Source: Pararge aegeria
Taxonomy: Eukaryota; Arthropoda; Insecta; Lepidoptera; Nymphalidae
Assembly: GCF_905163445.1 (NCBI RefSeq)
Contig: NC_053199.1
Coordinates: forward strand, 11,674,001 to 11,738,000
Length of the DNA stretch: 64,000 nucleotides
Direction of reading: 5' to 3'
A program made the translations under genes and the position numbers. This document shows, in pieces, positions 13,701-26,229 of this stretch. The notes beneath the pieces are model-generated. The model did not search any database. It had not been told where the DNA came from and saw only the letters and a program-made list of their open reading frames with translations. Position 1 is the stretch's first letter. Each line of letters begins with the position of its first letter.

Positions 13701-13749
13701 TTTTCCACATGTATACGCGATTTTAGAACGTGGAACGTTGTATACTCCG

Positions 13750-16700
13750 TTATTGCAGTGCTTGTCTCGTAGTGTTGGGCAGGAAGAGACACATCAGGCC
13801 GCCGCTGGCCAGCAGTACGGCAACTATGAAGGTCGGCGCCGGGCAGTAGGTGTCCAATAACGCGGCGATAACCACGTTGCCGATGATACCACCCAGCCTG
13901 GCCGCAACCATTGATATGGCTACACCAGTTGCACTGCAATAAACAATAACCATTTAGTAAATGTTTATTCTGAGAGTCGCAAATCGGGCGATGGCGAGAG
14001 CCATGCCCGGATCAAATAAGGAACAAAGAGGTCCTACGAAGATGCATTAACTGTCATAGTCCACTGACGTAGGCAATGGGCGGGGCACATAGCTCGAACC
14101 GGTGGACGTTGGAGTCCCAAGGTGCTTGAATGACGACCTCTTACTGCTAATCGCAGCTTTAGTAGACCCCGTAGGTGTTCAGAATAGGTGCATTATACGG
14201 CCGATTTAAACACTGTTTATGATAAGGTCGGCACTAATTCTTAACTAAAATTTTAATGAGTGATGACAGACTACATTTAATTTCCAAGTTTAATAAAGTC
14301 TGAAGACCCCGGACTAGGTGTTCAGACTAGATTAAACGGCCGATTTAAAAACTAAGTTTGTGGGGAAGACTTCTGTGAAACGCTGCTTATGATATAAGGT
14401 CGGAGGCACTAACCGTAATTTTTTTTGGAAGACTTCTGTGATGAGGCAGCCAAGCGACGCGTTATTTAACGAAACGGCCGATTTTAACACTATTTATAAG
14501 GTCGTAGACACTAACCGTAGGTTTGTGGGGAAGACTTCAGTGATGAGGCAGTCGAGTGACGCGTTTCCGCAGGAGATTACGGAACTGAACACAGCGCTTA
14601 CGATCAGGTTGTTGGTCTTGTTGTACACGAAGTACATCGCTGCTGAGCACAGACCCGCTGAGAATGTTGCGAATACTGGAATATAAGAATAAGACATGAG
14701 TATTGACTTTTACGCAGAAAGAGCATTATGAAAAGACAAGTCATCACTAGTCGCTAACAAAGTGAAGGGAAGGTGTCGAGGACTCAACCGGATTCGTTGG
14801 TAAGATCAAATCTTTACATGAAGCACTTCTCTTAAAGGTCTATGACACCTTAAATGTCATAAAAAAAAGCAATGAACACCTTCAGTTTTTTTCGAAAGTA
14901 AGAATTCAGTAGAGCAGTCTTGTCTGTCAGAAATGTTGAGTAAGACATAGGAATAAATCATTCCCGATTCTGAGGCAATTTGTGTAACAGCGTCCGGATG
15001 TCATCCGTTGAACGGCCACGCCTACCAGTAATGAGGAATAAGTGTACACTCCAATGTTAAAGCACTAATTCGATGCCCATAAACATCTTTCTTGACTGAT
15101 GTCGAGCGGTTGTTCACCATACTTGATTTTGATGACTTACCTAAGAAAAACTTCCTTCCCAGTCGATCCATTCCCAGCACAGCGAAGATGTTGGACGGTA
15201 TAGCAGCCGCCACGGTGATCAGGGAGTCCATAAACACATTAGAGTGCATGTGCGAGTCACAGCGCGCTTCTGTGGAATGCGTGCCGAACTGTGTGACGTA
15301 GGCCGTGACCTGGCAGATATCTGCTTCAGCGTTGTCGTGGGTTCTCGACCATTCGTCGAAACGGTTGAACATTTCAGGGAACCACATCATCAAACCGTAG
15401 TATCTGGAAATTCAATAAGATCATTTTATACCAGTCTGGCGAAAATTGTTCTTTGGATGCATGTAAGAATGAAGAGCGGTGTCTTCTGACACAGGGGTAG
15501 TAATAAATTCCTTAAAATAAGGCCCCGGCCATTAGCGTTTACAGTATTTTTTACCCAAAAAAACTATTATTTTTATAAATGCTGTTTGAAATAGATACTA
15601 GATACTAATTATGACTTCGAATTCGACTTCGGATAATGTAAATGTTTTAAATATATCAATACTTATTTACTTACCCAATATGGAATGTAAAGTTAATTGT
15701 AATGGAAATAGCAGTAAATTTCAGTATAGGCGGCACGAACAGCTGTTTGCTGTGTTCAATGATATCTCCCATCATTTTCTTCAACTTAGACTTTGGCTCC
15801 TTAGCCTCCACGACTTTCTCGGGTTTTCGGTGTACCGGTTCATCTACCAGAATTTGTTTTACGGGATATAGTTCTTTGTCCCTGCCTGTATTCATCATGT
15901 AAATGCCACGGAATACTTCTAAGGCCTCATCGTGCCGCCCAGTCGATATCAGAAACTTGGGGGATTCTGGTAGAAGGAACAATAAAGCTGCTACCACGAA
16001 GGAAGGAAGTGACATCACCAAAAGAAATATTCGCCATGAGTTATAAACGAAACCTCCGGTTTCCCCTCCGATCTCTGCAATAATCGAAACAAATTTTCTT
16101 CAGTTATGAATTTTAAGGTCCTAAAATTTTTTAGTACCCCTGATATAGGTAGGTAGTTTTGTATTATTAGGACTAAAAAATGGTGTAAATTTCTTACCAC
16201 TTGGAATGATGACCCAAGCTAGACCAGCAACAAACAGGTTTCCAAGTGTCCAGAAAGCTGCCATGAAACTCAACATGGCCCCTCGCTTCTTCTTCGGTTG
16301 GAACTCTGCGAAGTACGACCAGATAACTGGGCCTGATCCTCCCAAACTGTTAGTACAAAAAATATAAAAATTTGAATTATTTTTACGTAAAGTGGTAACG
16401 ATATTGTGTTTATAAATTTAAGACTGATTGCTTTGAACAAATCTTAATTACAATTGCGTAAAAATATAATCTCATAAGAAGATTCCTTTCCTTAAGTCTC
16501 TTAAATTTTAGCTAGCGGTCTCAGTTATATTGGACGAAACGCTGCAGGACCTTGAATAATAAATGCTGGTACTAGGTATTCCACCTCAGACAAGTTGGTC
16601 TCAAAATGAACTAGGAAAAACTAAAGTCATTTGTAATAAGATTAGATCCCGCGATTCGCTACCATGGAAGTGATTCACATATATAACTATCAAGGTCAAG

Positions 16701-19700
16701 TAATGCAAATGAAAAACAACAAAATGGGTTGATATGTTGATGATATCGAAATAATTAATATTGCCAAAAATTTCGAGACATCAAACAAAAATATTTATGA
16801 AGTTTTCTGCTAGCCTAATGACTTACGCAGCGCCGTTGATGAAGCGGAAGAGCATGAAGAGTTCGTAGTTCTGGCTGAAGGAGGAGGCGACGATGGCCAA
16901 CGCGTTGATGATGGAGATGGCTATAAGCACGCGCTTGCGGCCCAGCGAGTCCGCCACCGAGCCCCACGCGTACGCGCCGACCATCATACCGATGAATATT
17001 ATGCTGTTCAGCCATCCCTGGGGGCAAAACATTAATTATCTGTAGGCTTAATAAGTTAATACCATCGCTTCGTTATTCAAATTATCCGCAATCCACGGCG
17101 GCCATCTTGGATTTGAAATGTATCATAGTGTATAGAACTCTACTAGTCAAGGGCTGTGAAGAAATAAGTAATCCGCCATTTTGTTGCGGCGGCCATCTTC
17201 TACCGGTTTTCGTCAATACTCCTGACTAAGTTCCCTTTCAAACAGAAAACAACATCAAAATCGGTTCATCCGTTTGGGAGTTATGATGCCAAAAACAGAC
17301 ACAAACACAGACACGACAAACTTATAACAACCCGTCGTTTTTGCGTATGTACCTTCGCTGCGTGCTTGTGGTCAATGGGCTACCTCCTCCACGCTGAATT
17401 TCATTAGGGGTCCAAGCTATGAGGTTAAAAATTATTGTAAGAAGGTCATATTGTGAGATGCTAGTGATTGATATGTAGGCAATTAAGAGCTGATACTGGA
17501 CTAATATTTGGTTTACCCAAACATTGTCCATACCTAGGGTTGTCTCCCGCGTGATATTTAATGAATAAATACTTAATTAGATTTTTTTTAATTATTCCTA
17601 CACGTATCTCGTAGAAATGCTATATAGATAGATGTAAAAAATAATAATTAAATAATTCAAAAGTATCTACCACAAAAAGGTTGACTTATTACAAGTCTTA
17701 AAGCTTGGTAGGTGAAATGAGCGGTAGTTGCCAAATAACTGCAAAGATCACAGTTTTGGCGTAAGGATGTGACAAATATTTTCCATAGTCAGGATTCACA
17801 CGATTGAAAAGTTGACTAAAATATTTGATTTGTAAATAGGCAGATAGAAAAAACGCGGCTATAAAAAGTGATTAGGTCGTCTTTTCCTTCTCTTAGGTAG
17901 AACTTGTACACTTTATCATTAAGCAAGTATATTATATTAATTTATTATATAGGAGATACCTATTATTAAATTTGCAACCCTATGAAATCACTTTGTAAAT
18001 TTTCCTCAGAACCTACATTTATATCATTATCTTATACATTTCGTACCTAGGTAGTAGGAAGTTACTACCTAGTTACTAATGTATGTGCAAGCTCAAAATT
18101 CGCGCAATGTTAAATAAGCTAATATCAAAATGGGTAGTGTTCTTAGAAATTTTGATTGTATTATAGTGTCATGGTATTAGTGACGCAAATGCCTTGGAGG
18201 TGTGAATGTGACATTAATATCATCTAAAATGTTTCTGTGTTATGTATATATAACATACAAAACATAAAAAAACTGTTAAATCACACCTAGGGGCTAACTA
18301 TACCGGATAAAGGAGTAGTTATTCTTTTGTTATTCTTAACATTTTGTTTTAGAATTTTATTGCTTATTTTTAGGAGTCACGGTATGCTTTAAAAACTTTT
18401 CTTTTGAAACACCGCTGAGAGAAACGAAAGTAAGCCCCAGATGATAATTTAATACTGTTAATTCCGATTTTCGGAGTACCTCCAATTTTGTGGTACCTTT
18501 ACCATACCTTTTCGATGCCTGGCTAATTTTTATTAGCTTAATCGAATAGTTCCAGAGCACACTCCCCGAAATATATCTTTTAGTTTACCGATACACACGC
18601 GAACGTGCCACGGTGTTTCAAAATTTTGCTTGCACTACATTACTTGTCCCCACCTTGTCGCCCATGTTCTAGCACAGAAATTCACCAGGTACAACGCATC
18701 AAGATTGCAGTCGCGTGCACAGGGTTTTTTTTAACCAGAAAGGCTTAACGATGATGATGGATAGATGGCATAAATCAATGGAAAAAATCCTGCGGGTTAT
18801 ATGAAAATTCTAGGGTAGGTAATGGTTTTGTGCATGTATAAAGTGCACGCGACGGGGTATTGGTACGTACTTTGGTCTGCGTGGTGAGGTTTAGGTCGCA
18901 CTGCGCGGACGGTAGGATGAAGGACATGGAGATGACGTCCATCTCCTCTGAGGTGCTGACGAGGCCGCACACGGCCAGCAGCATGTAGTGGAAGCGTCCA
19001 TATCCTGCAAAAACAGTTTTCTTTACGGGCATCATAACCACAGTCGGCCTACTAGCGTCCGCAATTGTTCGGGACGCAAAATAACAAGAGAGTTAGAAGA
19101 GAAGCTAGAGTTAAGACTATACGCTTAGGTATTTTCTTTCGTCTAGAGCTAATTAACACCAAAAGGGATGCAACAGCGTCACCGGTAGACGGAGCTATCG
19201 CTGATTAAGGGTTGAGCCGGTCCGAGGACATTGGAAGAACGTGTTATTTATCAGACATGTTGGAAATTATTACTGGTACGGACAACCTAAAGTTTTCTCC
19301 GAACTCCGAACTAGTACTGAGAATTCCTAAACCGAAAAAACTCAATGTCTAACAATTTTTAACCCAAGTCGTAAATCGAAACATCGTGATCCGTAGACAA
19401 ACATGTAGCTTAACCCTTATTACCCAAAAAGTAGAAAACGTCATCGTCCATCATCGCCGATGTAATCGAAGCTAAATAAAATAATTCTTGTTACCTGTGC
19501 TCAGCAGATTTGATGATAGATTAGAAAGAATACACAGCACCTTCAGCTATTTTGCTTTGTTACCCCGACCAATAATTCTGATATTCTATTACTACATCGT
19601 CGAATTGACACGTGTAAATTACCTACGCAGTTCGCATTTGTCGTTAGAGTAAGTATTATGTAATTCGAGCTGAGACAACAATAGTGAGCCGATTTATGAA

Positions 19701-22700
19701 TGGACATCGCCAGCTCTGCATTCCATAGTGGCATCGTGGTTGCGCTCGCGTAAACAACAAGAAGCTTCTGGGAACTTTGTCGTATGACTTTTGTTTACAT
19801 TCTGCGCAGGATATGGGACACTCATGAGCTTTAAAATGTTTAACACGATACGGGCAAACTAACTCGTGTATGTGTAGTATTTCTCAGTGGTCAGGCTTAT
19901 ACTGAAAACTTCTAGTTATATGAAATAATACCTACCACAATATTTACAATATATATTATATTTCTTTCGCAAAATTGAAAAGAACTACACCGACAAGAAC
20001 TTAGTATAGCTAAGTTAAAGAAGAACGAAGGTCAGGGAAGAAGTCTGACCGGAGCGGTGCGGAGCGAAGCAACTGCGAAGCACTGCACACTGCCTTCGTG
20101 GTTTTTAAATATAAACACACAAAATTTATTTCATTATTTCGGTGCTAAACAATAAAAAGCTATATACTATTATATATACTATTTCTCCAATTTTTTTTTG
20201 TATTAAAAAGAAAAAATGGAGAAATACTTAAAAAAAATTTAAGTGAAGTGGTAATCGAAGCGAGTACAGAATTTCGTAATATTTCATGAAAATCCGAGAA
20301 ATCAATGACATAAGTTTTCCTGCGTCATAATAGTTATACCAATGTAGAGTCTACGTGTTGAGTATGTATAGTTACAATTTATATTGTGCATAAATATAAA
20401 TTGTTACTCTACATATATAAATTGTTACTCAACATAAAATTAAAATTGCTTATTTTATGTAATATACATTAAAATGTTAAATAAGTTACATAAAATAAGC
20501 AATTTTAATTACGCTGGTGTATGACCAATATTCAAATTGAGTATTAATTAATTATTTAAAAACGTTGATTTATTACCCATGCATAACATGGCCATGATTT
20601 ATTATTTACTATGCATTTATCAACGCGTCTTTCAAGATATTTACCTGCGCAGGATTTGCTTTTCTTTGTCTTTTGATGATAAGTATATCTAACCGAGATT
20701 ACTCCGTACTATAAGTCCTCAACCTGATTATGAAAGTACCGTCAAAATCGGTTTCCAGTCCCAGATGGACAGTCAAAGTTTAAATCAATTTTACGCAGAA
20801 AAGTTATAGAAGAATTATATGTTTCAAGGTTGTTGTTGTTTGAGATAGTTGGAAATGTTGGAGATTTTCAGCAAAGTATAATGTCTAACATAATGGCATC
20901 AGAATTGAAATTTACCTATCTCAAATGAAAACGTATTATTTCTTAAAGTGCATATATATTATAAACTACGTTATAATTAATCATGTGGGAAGGTACTTAC
21001 CAGCTTGTTCTATCGCCCGTTCAAAGTCAGCTTTTTCTGAGCCGGAGCCTTTTTCTGGATCGAGCTTAGAAGGTGACTTCAGCGGCGGTACGACGCCTGT
21101 GTACAGAAAACGTTTATTAAAAATGCATACTAAGTGCGTGCTTAATCATTATACCTTCATATCGGGCTTACTACCATAGCTTAAATCAGTATTTTTTTAA
21201 TATTATGTCTTGGTATGTAAGTTAAAACTGTCATTTTGACGGCCGATTGGCGCAGTGGGCAGTGATCCTACTTTGGTTAGATTACCACAACTGGAAAATG
21301 TTTGTGGATGAACATTAATGTTATTCAGTCTAATGATATAATATATACATTATTATATGTATATTATTCATAAAAATATTCATCAGTACTCTTATTATCC
21401 ATAGCGCAAGCTTCGCTTACTTTGGGGCTAGATAGGCGATATGTGTATTGTCTTAGTACATTTATTTATTTTATATTATGGTAGTTAGATTATAGATAGC
21501 CAGACCCCAAGTTAGCCACCTAATTAATTGCAGGCCCCTGAAAATGGCGTGCCATTCTCCGCGCGAGACTATCTGAAGACTATGGGAGTGTATTGTTGGG
21601 TCAAAATCTGGCGGGATTGCGCCGAATACGCAAGTGCATCCCGTACTCCCGCCTATAGTATAGGTTAATCGAGGGGCACCCAGAGTTTTTAGTAGGTGCA
21701 AGCGCCACACATCCACTCCGTTTCCCCGACGACGCGACTGATTGGTATGTGTGAGTCAGGCACAGAATTAAGAACAAGAAAACGTGCAAACGAGTAATAT
21801 TGAAGCATCAAAAACCACTCCACTTTAGTAGCGTTTCTCGAACAGTCGGTTAGGCACTTCATAACAGTTGATACTAATTATTTCATTCTAAACGTTTACC
21901 ATAAAATTGGGAAAAAGTGAAAAGCTTGTTATGTAGCAACATTTCGGGGTGAAGATGTGCGCCGGGAGTGTCCACTGTTTTCGGACACAATGCACTGCAT
22001 GCAATAATAACTGAATGAGGGTTTTGTAAGTTCTTAATTCAGTGGCGTCAGGCATTTTTTCTGTATTGAAAAAGGCCTTAAGGTCCATTTTTAGCACCTT
22101 AGAGGCTACTTGCGAAAGTTATTTAATAAAAATAACGCAAAAAACCCCCATTTGCTACGGCACATCAATTCTAATGCTTTAGTCATCATCAAGGATTCTC
22201 GCCGGAGCATGAAGAGGGGATTTATTAGCGGCTTGGTAATTTACGCGGATTATTCTAAAGAAGCGCTTTTTTGCGCTTTGTTTTATGCTGCGTCTGCGCA
22301 TTGCGCTTTACTTCGATCTTGCTTATGGCCTGGTAACCTATGACACTGATTTGAATTCTGTGACTTCAATTTAGACACCTCTTTATACAAGTACTGTTTA
22401 CCCATAAAGTAGCAGCAAAGTGTTTGACGTTTATACGGTCTTCGGGAAAAAGTTCCTTTAATGCAGAATTTGGCATTTTTCTATGCTGGTTTGGCAACAT
22501 GAATTACAATAACAAAAAACGAGAACAATGTATTCGTAGGTTTTAAAGGCGGTTCATGTATCTTAAGAAAATCTATTTCTAAATGGGTAGAACGGTGGAT
22601 GATTTTTTGTATGAGGTCTTGTTATTTAACAATCGTGTTTGGTATTTAGTCTTTCAAGTACTAGCAATCAATATCTGTTTCAGTTTTTTTTGGAAAAAGA

Positions 22701-24826
22701 ACACGTAGGTACAGGAACACGAACAAGAGTAGGTATTGTTATAATTAAGTAGGTAGATATTTTATAATTCGTGTGATGTTCGTTTTAACAATGATATTTC
22801 TTTGTCAATGTAAGCTTTTTAGCCTGTAAAACTATTCAGTTCCATACCAAACAACAGAAATAAGGACGATAAAATATGACGATGTTTAAAAAAAATAATA
22901 TAATCTGAAACATGTGATAAATTGTCCTCTTATTTTTTTGAACGGGTTTTGAAGAGTTAAACATATTTGCATTATTGTTTGAGGAATTGGTTTAATTTTG
23001 GCTCTCTGAGCAGTCTCATTGTTATTCGACGTCTGACAATCGTTTTCGAAATAATAACAATCGGTTCAAAGAAATCATTATGACAGTTCTTTTCATCTTG
23101 ATGCTCTCCGGTCGGCGAACTAAAAAACATGGTGCGGGCATCTTAAATAAGTAAACAGTATATGGCCTCAAGTCTACTTTTACAGTTGTATATCAGTGGT
23201 CGATCAATGACAAAAAATAGATACCGTGGAAAAATAATTAAATTAAAAACGTTTAATAACATTAAATTATTTCAATATAATAAAATTTCCCCTGATACCC
23301 ACTATAGTACATGTTATAGTATAAAGCATTGTAGATGCCTATTCGGGCTTTACTTTACGCTACTCTTGAGATAAAGCGTGCACTGCTGATCGGAAACTTG
23401 CTGCAAAAAACTTATTTTTTCATTTGATTCATATAATATTTTAACTTTAAACCTGGTTAAACTTTGAATTCACATGTTACAAAGTAGTGCTACGGGTAAC
23501 ACTATAAAAAGGAAGACACTATTTTTAGACCTCTCAAATAAGTTTTAGTTAGCGATATTATTAATGCAACTAAAAATTGCAAAAATAAGCGAAAATGGCA
23601 ATGGCATGGAAAAGTGCACGAAATGTCTACGTAGCATTTAAGGTCCCGTATTAGATAGTTTTCAAAGTTCGGAAATCGAATTCGGTTATGTCATGCTCTT
23701 TTAAGCTTTGGGCAGAATGTAAGCGATTTTTTTTTTAACTTTGAATCAAGTTTCGCTCCTACAATTCAAATAATTCCGTGAGCTGAGACATTTTATTTCG
23801 AATTTAAGGACAGATGAAGCAGGTATTTAAAGACAGAAAATTATATTCTATTTGTCCGTTATTTGCTTAAGTTGATATAGATTAGGTAGTTAGGAACTAC
23901 TAAGGCACCATAATTATAAATGTAATATAAATCGACTTACCAAGGTCAACAGATTTGGAGCTTGGTCCGTTTAGTTGGTGGTCACTTTTTACATCACAAT
24001 CTGAAACAACAACAGAAAAGTTATGAGTACTTACGAGTAATACCTATATCTGTTTTGCGTATCTTTATGAGCGTTTAAACCGGTTAGTTAATATAATTGT
24101 ACCTTTTAGACACCTACCACTGTATTTTAACTCAAAGAATAAATTAAATACACAGCACAATAATTGTGTGTTACTTTAAGATAATGCAATTAAGTTACCT
24201 GACATTTGTAAGTTTAAAATGTTCTACTTAGGTTATTTTTATATGTACCTACTCTAGTAATATATTACAGTGTTAACGTTAAATATATTTAGCGATTTCT
24301 GCTTCTCAAAGAGTTATCATCATAAGTTTGAACATTTTGAGAGACAAGATGTATATGGTAGTTAATTATGTAGGATAATACAAATTTCCTTCCCTTTTTC
24401 TTCCGACCGTCATTTTAAACAACTAAGTAACTAATTTTTTGTACAGTGCATTATGCAACTAATTTTTGCTTCTATATTTTAAATTATTGCAGTCATATTA
24501 ATTCTTTTTTAATTATGTGTATTGGTTATACAAGAAAGAAGCGAAACGGAGGTAAACATCGTGAAGAAACCAGCATGCCTGAGAGTTCTCCACATTGTTC
24601 TCAAAGGCGTGTGAAGTCTACCAATCGGCACTTGGCCAGATTGGTGGACTAGCGCCTAAACCCGTAAAGAAGACACGATCATCATCATCAACGATGATGA
24701 CGTATTGGTTTTGGAATTTTAACCTCTTAAGCTTATTTCTCGATGACTCTATAATAAAAATTCGAGTATCTAGAAACTATATGACTTACTGTGAAGTTTC
24801 TTAGAACCAGGGTCAGTTTCTATCAT
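13750..24826 (-). CDS. SV2-like major facilitator superfamily transporter (ten exons)
   Basis: Coding exons from 5' to 3' on the minus strand: 24826-24790, 24000-23941, 21096-21001, 19004-18871, 17017-16827, 16346-16198, 16074-15675, 15403-15141, 14675-14516, 13933-13750. All junctions are GT-AG and phases join without a break (1,674 bases, 557 residues, TAA stop). The start ATG has an in-frame TGA upstream in the same exon. The hydrophilic N-terminus (~1-58) leads into ADFERAIEQAGYGRFHYMLL, typical of synaptic-vesicle-glycoprotein-2-related transporters. MFS motif A, GSVADSLGRKR, is at 128-138 and its second-half counterpart, GMDRLGRK, at 433-440. A hydrophilic loop at ~275-335 separates the two six-helix halves, and a Cys-containing extracellular loop precedes helix 8. 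Length and architecture fit an SV2/OCT-type insect transporter. The substrate is unknown, and the plasma or vesicle membrane is the probable site. It is complete and shows no broken residues. Confidence 0.93.
13985..14140 (+). repeat. Decayed non-LTR retrotransposon fragment in the last MFS intron
   Basis: The plus strand reads traces of the C-terminal RT-domain tail of an RTE-like LINE (AMARAMPG near the start, then AGHIAR just before an out-of-frame stretch equivalent to DGRW). The same region of a related element is seen better preserved at 33.3 kb. The fragment has frameshifts and no intact frame. Confidence 0.6.
14163..14515 (-). repeat. Decayed tandem copies of an MFS exon-intron boundary
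   Basis: The block ggccgattt(a)aacactgtttat...ggtcg..cactaaccg recurs at about 14198-14238, 14338-14416 and 14474-14517. Two copies also carry the coding edge of exon 9 (ggaagacttctgtgatgagg and variants) at about 14364-14382 and 14426-14460, alongside the real edge at 14527-14560. On the minus strand, copies of the exon end and of its GTTAGTG donor therefore lie downstream of the real donor. Confidence 0.75.
17085..17345. repeat. LINE 3' tail in an MFS intron
   Basis: The sequence includes atcaaaatcggttcatccgt, a run of cagacacaaacacagacacg, and acaaacttataacaacccgt followed by cgtttttgcgta. The same ending recurs at 63.1 kb, beside a CA microsatellite. This is a common lepidopteran retroposon tail. 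The intron from 17345 to 18870 otherwise holds nothing I recognise. Confidence 0.55.
19100..20995. other. MFS intron 3, mostly unassigned
   Basis: There are no exon-like frames with splice signals. A short GC-richer patch (20048-20090, rich in gcggagcgaag) stands out from AT-rich surroundings. I see no further named element besides the inverted repeat at 20.4 kb. Confidence 0.4.
20438..20510. repeat. Perfect inverted repeat, 25-bp arms
   Basis: Arms 20438-20462 and 20486-20510 are perfectly complementary (aattaaaattgcttatttta... against its reverse complement) around a 23-base spacer. It lies in the intron between MFS exons 3 and 4. It could be a MITE remnant. Confidence 0.8.
21236..21475 (+). 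repeat. tRNA-derived SINE, Metulj-like, copy 1
   Basis: The head ggccgattggcgcagtgggc has the A-box character of a tRNA gene, followed by ccacaactggaaaatgtttg and a body ending cttactttggggctag...gtgtattgtcttagtacatt. Other copies are at 31.8 kb (minus), 53.0 kb (minus), 56.4, 58.6 (tail) and 60.9 kb. The family resembles the Metulj SINEs described in butterflies. Confidence 0.75.
21750..22000. repeat. Dispersed repeat, copy 2 of 3
   Basis: The copy shares atcaaaaaccactccacttta and the ending ggacacaatgcactgcatg with those at 12.1 and 31.3 kb. It is flanked upstream by a moderately GC-rich stretch (21530-21740) of unknown origin. From 22000 to 23050 I see nothing I can name. Confidence 0.55.
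23057..23215. repeat. Dispersed repeat, uninterrupted copy
   Basis: The segment atcggttcaaagaaatcatt...ttcatcttgatgctctccgg...gtgcgggcatc, then ggcctcaagtctacttttac, recurs at 24963-25049 plus 25352-25395. In that second copy the two halves are 300 bases apart. Confidence 0.7.
24555..24705 (+). repeat. SINE (abundant family), truncated copy in MFS intron 1
   Basis: The copy runs from catcgtgaagaaaccagcat through gagagttctccacattgttc and ggcgtgtgaagtctaccaat to a catcatcatcaacgatgatga tail. The tRNA-like head is missing. Confidence 0.65.
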
Positions 24827-24920
24827 CCTATGCGTGCGGGCAGCGGTGTATGCCTGCGGTGACGATACTCGCGGATTACTTCAGAGGTTGTGGGTTCGCT
24901 TCCTGTAGCGAGGGACTCGT
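24827..24920 (-). other. 5' UTR part of the first coding exon of the MFS gene
   Basis: The exon 24790-24920 is bounded by a GTAAGTC donor (minus strand, 24789-24783) and a TTTGTTGCAG acceptor just above 24920. The acceptor means at least one further upstream non-coding exon exists. In-frame TGA in this leader confirms that translation cannot start earlier in it. Confidence 0.7.
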
Positions 24921-24959
24921 CTGCAACAAACGAAAATATACTGTTAGATCAATAAATAT

Positions 24960-25400
24960 AAAAATCGGTTCAAAGAAATCATTATGACTGCTTTTCATCT
25001 TGATGCTCTCTGGTCGGCGAACTAAAAAACATATGGTGCGGGCATCATACATTTATTTATTTATTTACATACAGTTTACAAAAAAAAAAAAAAAACTAAT
25101 AGTAAATAACTAATAATAACTAACTAGCATCAGGAAATCACCCAGGTTTGTAATATTTGCTAACAGAGAATTAAGTCTAGGTACGTTAACTACAGAACAT
25201 TATTGCCAGTTTACCATTTTTGTTGTTTATAAAAATGATCATAAGTGACTTAAAAAGAAGGATTTCAGTTTTTTTCTTAATAATACGAGGATTAATATAG
25301 TGTAGAGTATCAGTGGGTAATTCATTAATAAGGTGAATAAGTCAACATTGTATAGGGCCTCAAGTCTATTACAGTTGTATGTCAGCGGTCAGTTGTATAT
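24960..25400. repeat. Dispersed repeat interrupted by a ~300-base insertion
   Basis: The left half, 24963-25049, and right half, 25352-25395, match the continuous element at 23.1 kb. Between them is an insert (25050-25350) that begins with repeated ttta and a poly(A) run and looks like a retroposon tail in reverse. Confidence 0.6.
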
Positions 25401-25501
25401 TACTCTACTTTCAATAGTACAGCTTTTTGTGACAGAGCTCGTTCGGAGAACTACTACCGCCATCCTTATTTCTGCCGCCAAGCTGTATTGCTGTTCAACA
25501 G

Positions 25502-25660
25502 GGTGATTACGTATCTCGCGACAGCAATGCGACAGGCGTAAATCTAGCAATCACTGCTGTCAAACGTCACTTTTCCATACAATAAATAAAAGTGACGTTT
25601 GACAGCAGTGATTGCAAGTTTTAAGCCTGTCGCATTGCTGTCGCGAGATACGTAATCACC
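25502..25660. mobile_element. Near-complete palindromic MITE
   Basis: Outer arms start ggtgattacgtatctcgcga and end with its reverse complement; inner arms aatcactgctgtcaaacgtc / gacgtttgacagcagtgatt meet near the centre. The 159-base element is thus close to one long hairpin. It has no coding capacity. A diverged copy lies at 38.3 kb and a single arm at 34.8 kb. Confidence 0.85.
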
Positions 25661-25843
25661 TTGCCGGTCTTAAGGGCGTTATTGCCCGTGTAATTACGTT
25701 GTTGTTGGACACATGGCGGCACAATGTAAGAGTGTTCCTTGCAGGCCGTGTGAAGTGTTGCTCTGTTTATAGACGATGGTTTCCATTTACCATCAGCTGG
25801 GCCATCTACGTGGTCCTCCAATTATTACCTACTATAAAAAAAC

Positions 25844-26225
25844 CGATGATAGCACAGTGGTAAGCACTTCGGCTTTACTTTCGAGGTGCCGAGTTCGAAT
25901 ACCAAGCAATGTAGTGGGCCGGTCATGGGTTGATATGGCCCACTACAGGGCACGGGTCTCCTCCCTCAGTGAGAAGGTTTAAAGCCGTAGTCCACCACGC
26001 TTTCCCAGTGCGGATTGATGGACTTAACACGCATTTAAGAAAATTATGGAGAACTCTCAGGCATGCAGGTTTCCACACGATGTTTTCCTTCACCGTTGAA
26101 GCAAGTGGTATTTTAATTAGGTACTTAAAACTCACATAACTTGGAAAAGTCAGAGGTGCGTACTGGGATTCGAACTCGTCCGCCAAAAGTGAAACCGAAG
26201 TCCAACCCACTGGATAACCTTTGAC
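25844..26225. repeat. Two SINE copies joined tail to tail
   Basis: A plus-strand copy starts with a tRNA-like head (gatagcacagtggtaagcac) at 25844 and reaches gtagtgggccggtcatgggt at ~25935. There it meets a minus-strand copy that runs to its own head (complement of the Gly-Ala type ggataacc...cgaactcg) at ~26225. The shared tail serves both. Confidence 0.7.
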
Positions 26226-26229
26226 AATT

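Noticed and set aside
15092..15902. Plus-strand frames over the MFS gene
   Set aside because: They lie opposite the MFS exons whose splice sites and phases fit perfectly on the minus strand.
18357..18560. 67-codon minus-strand frame between MFS exons 4 and 5
   Set aside because: It does not fit the phase of the flanking exons, which join directly, and shows no transmembrane or family signature.
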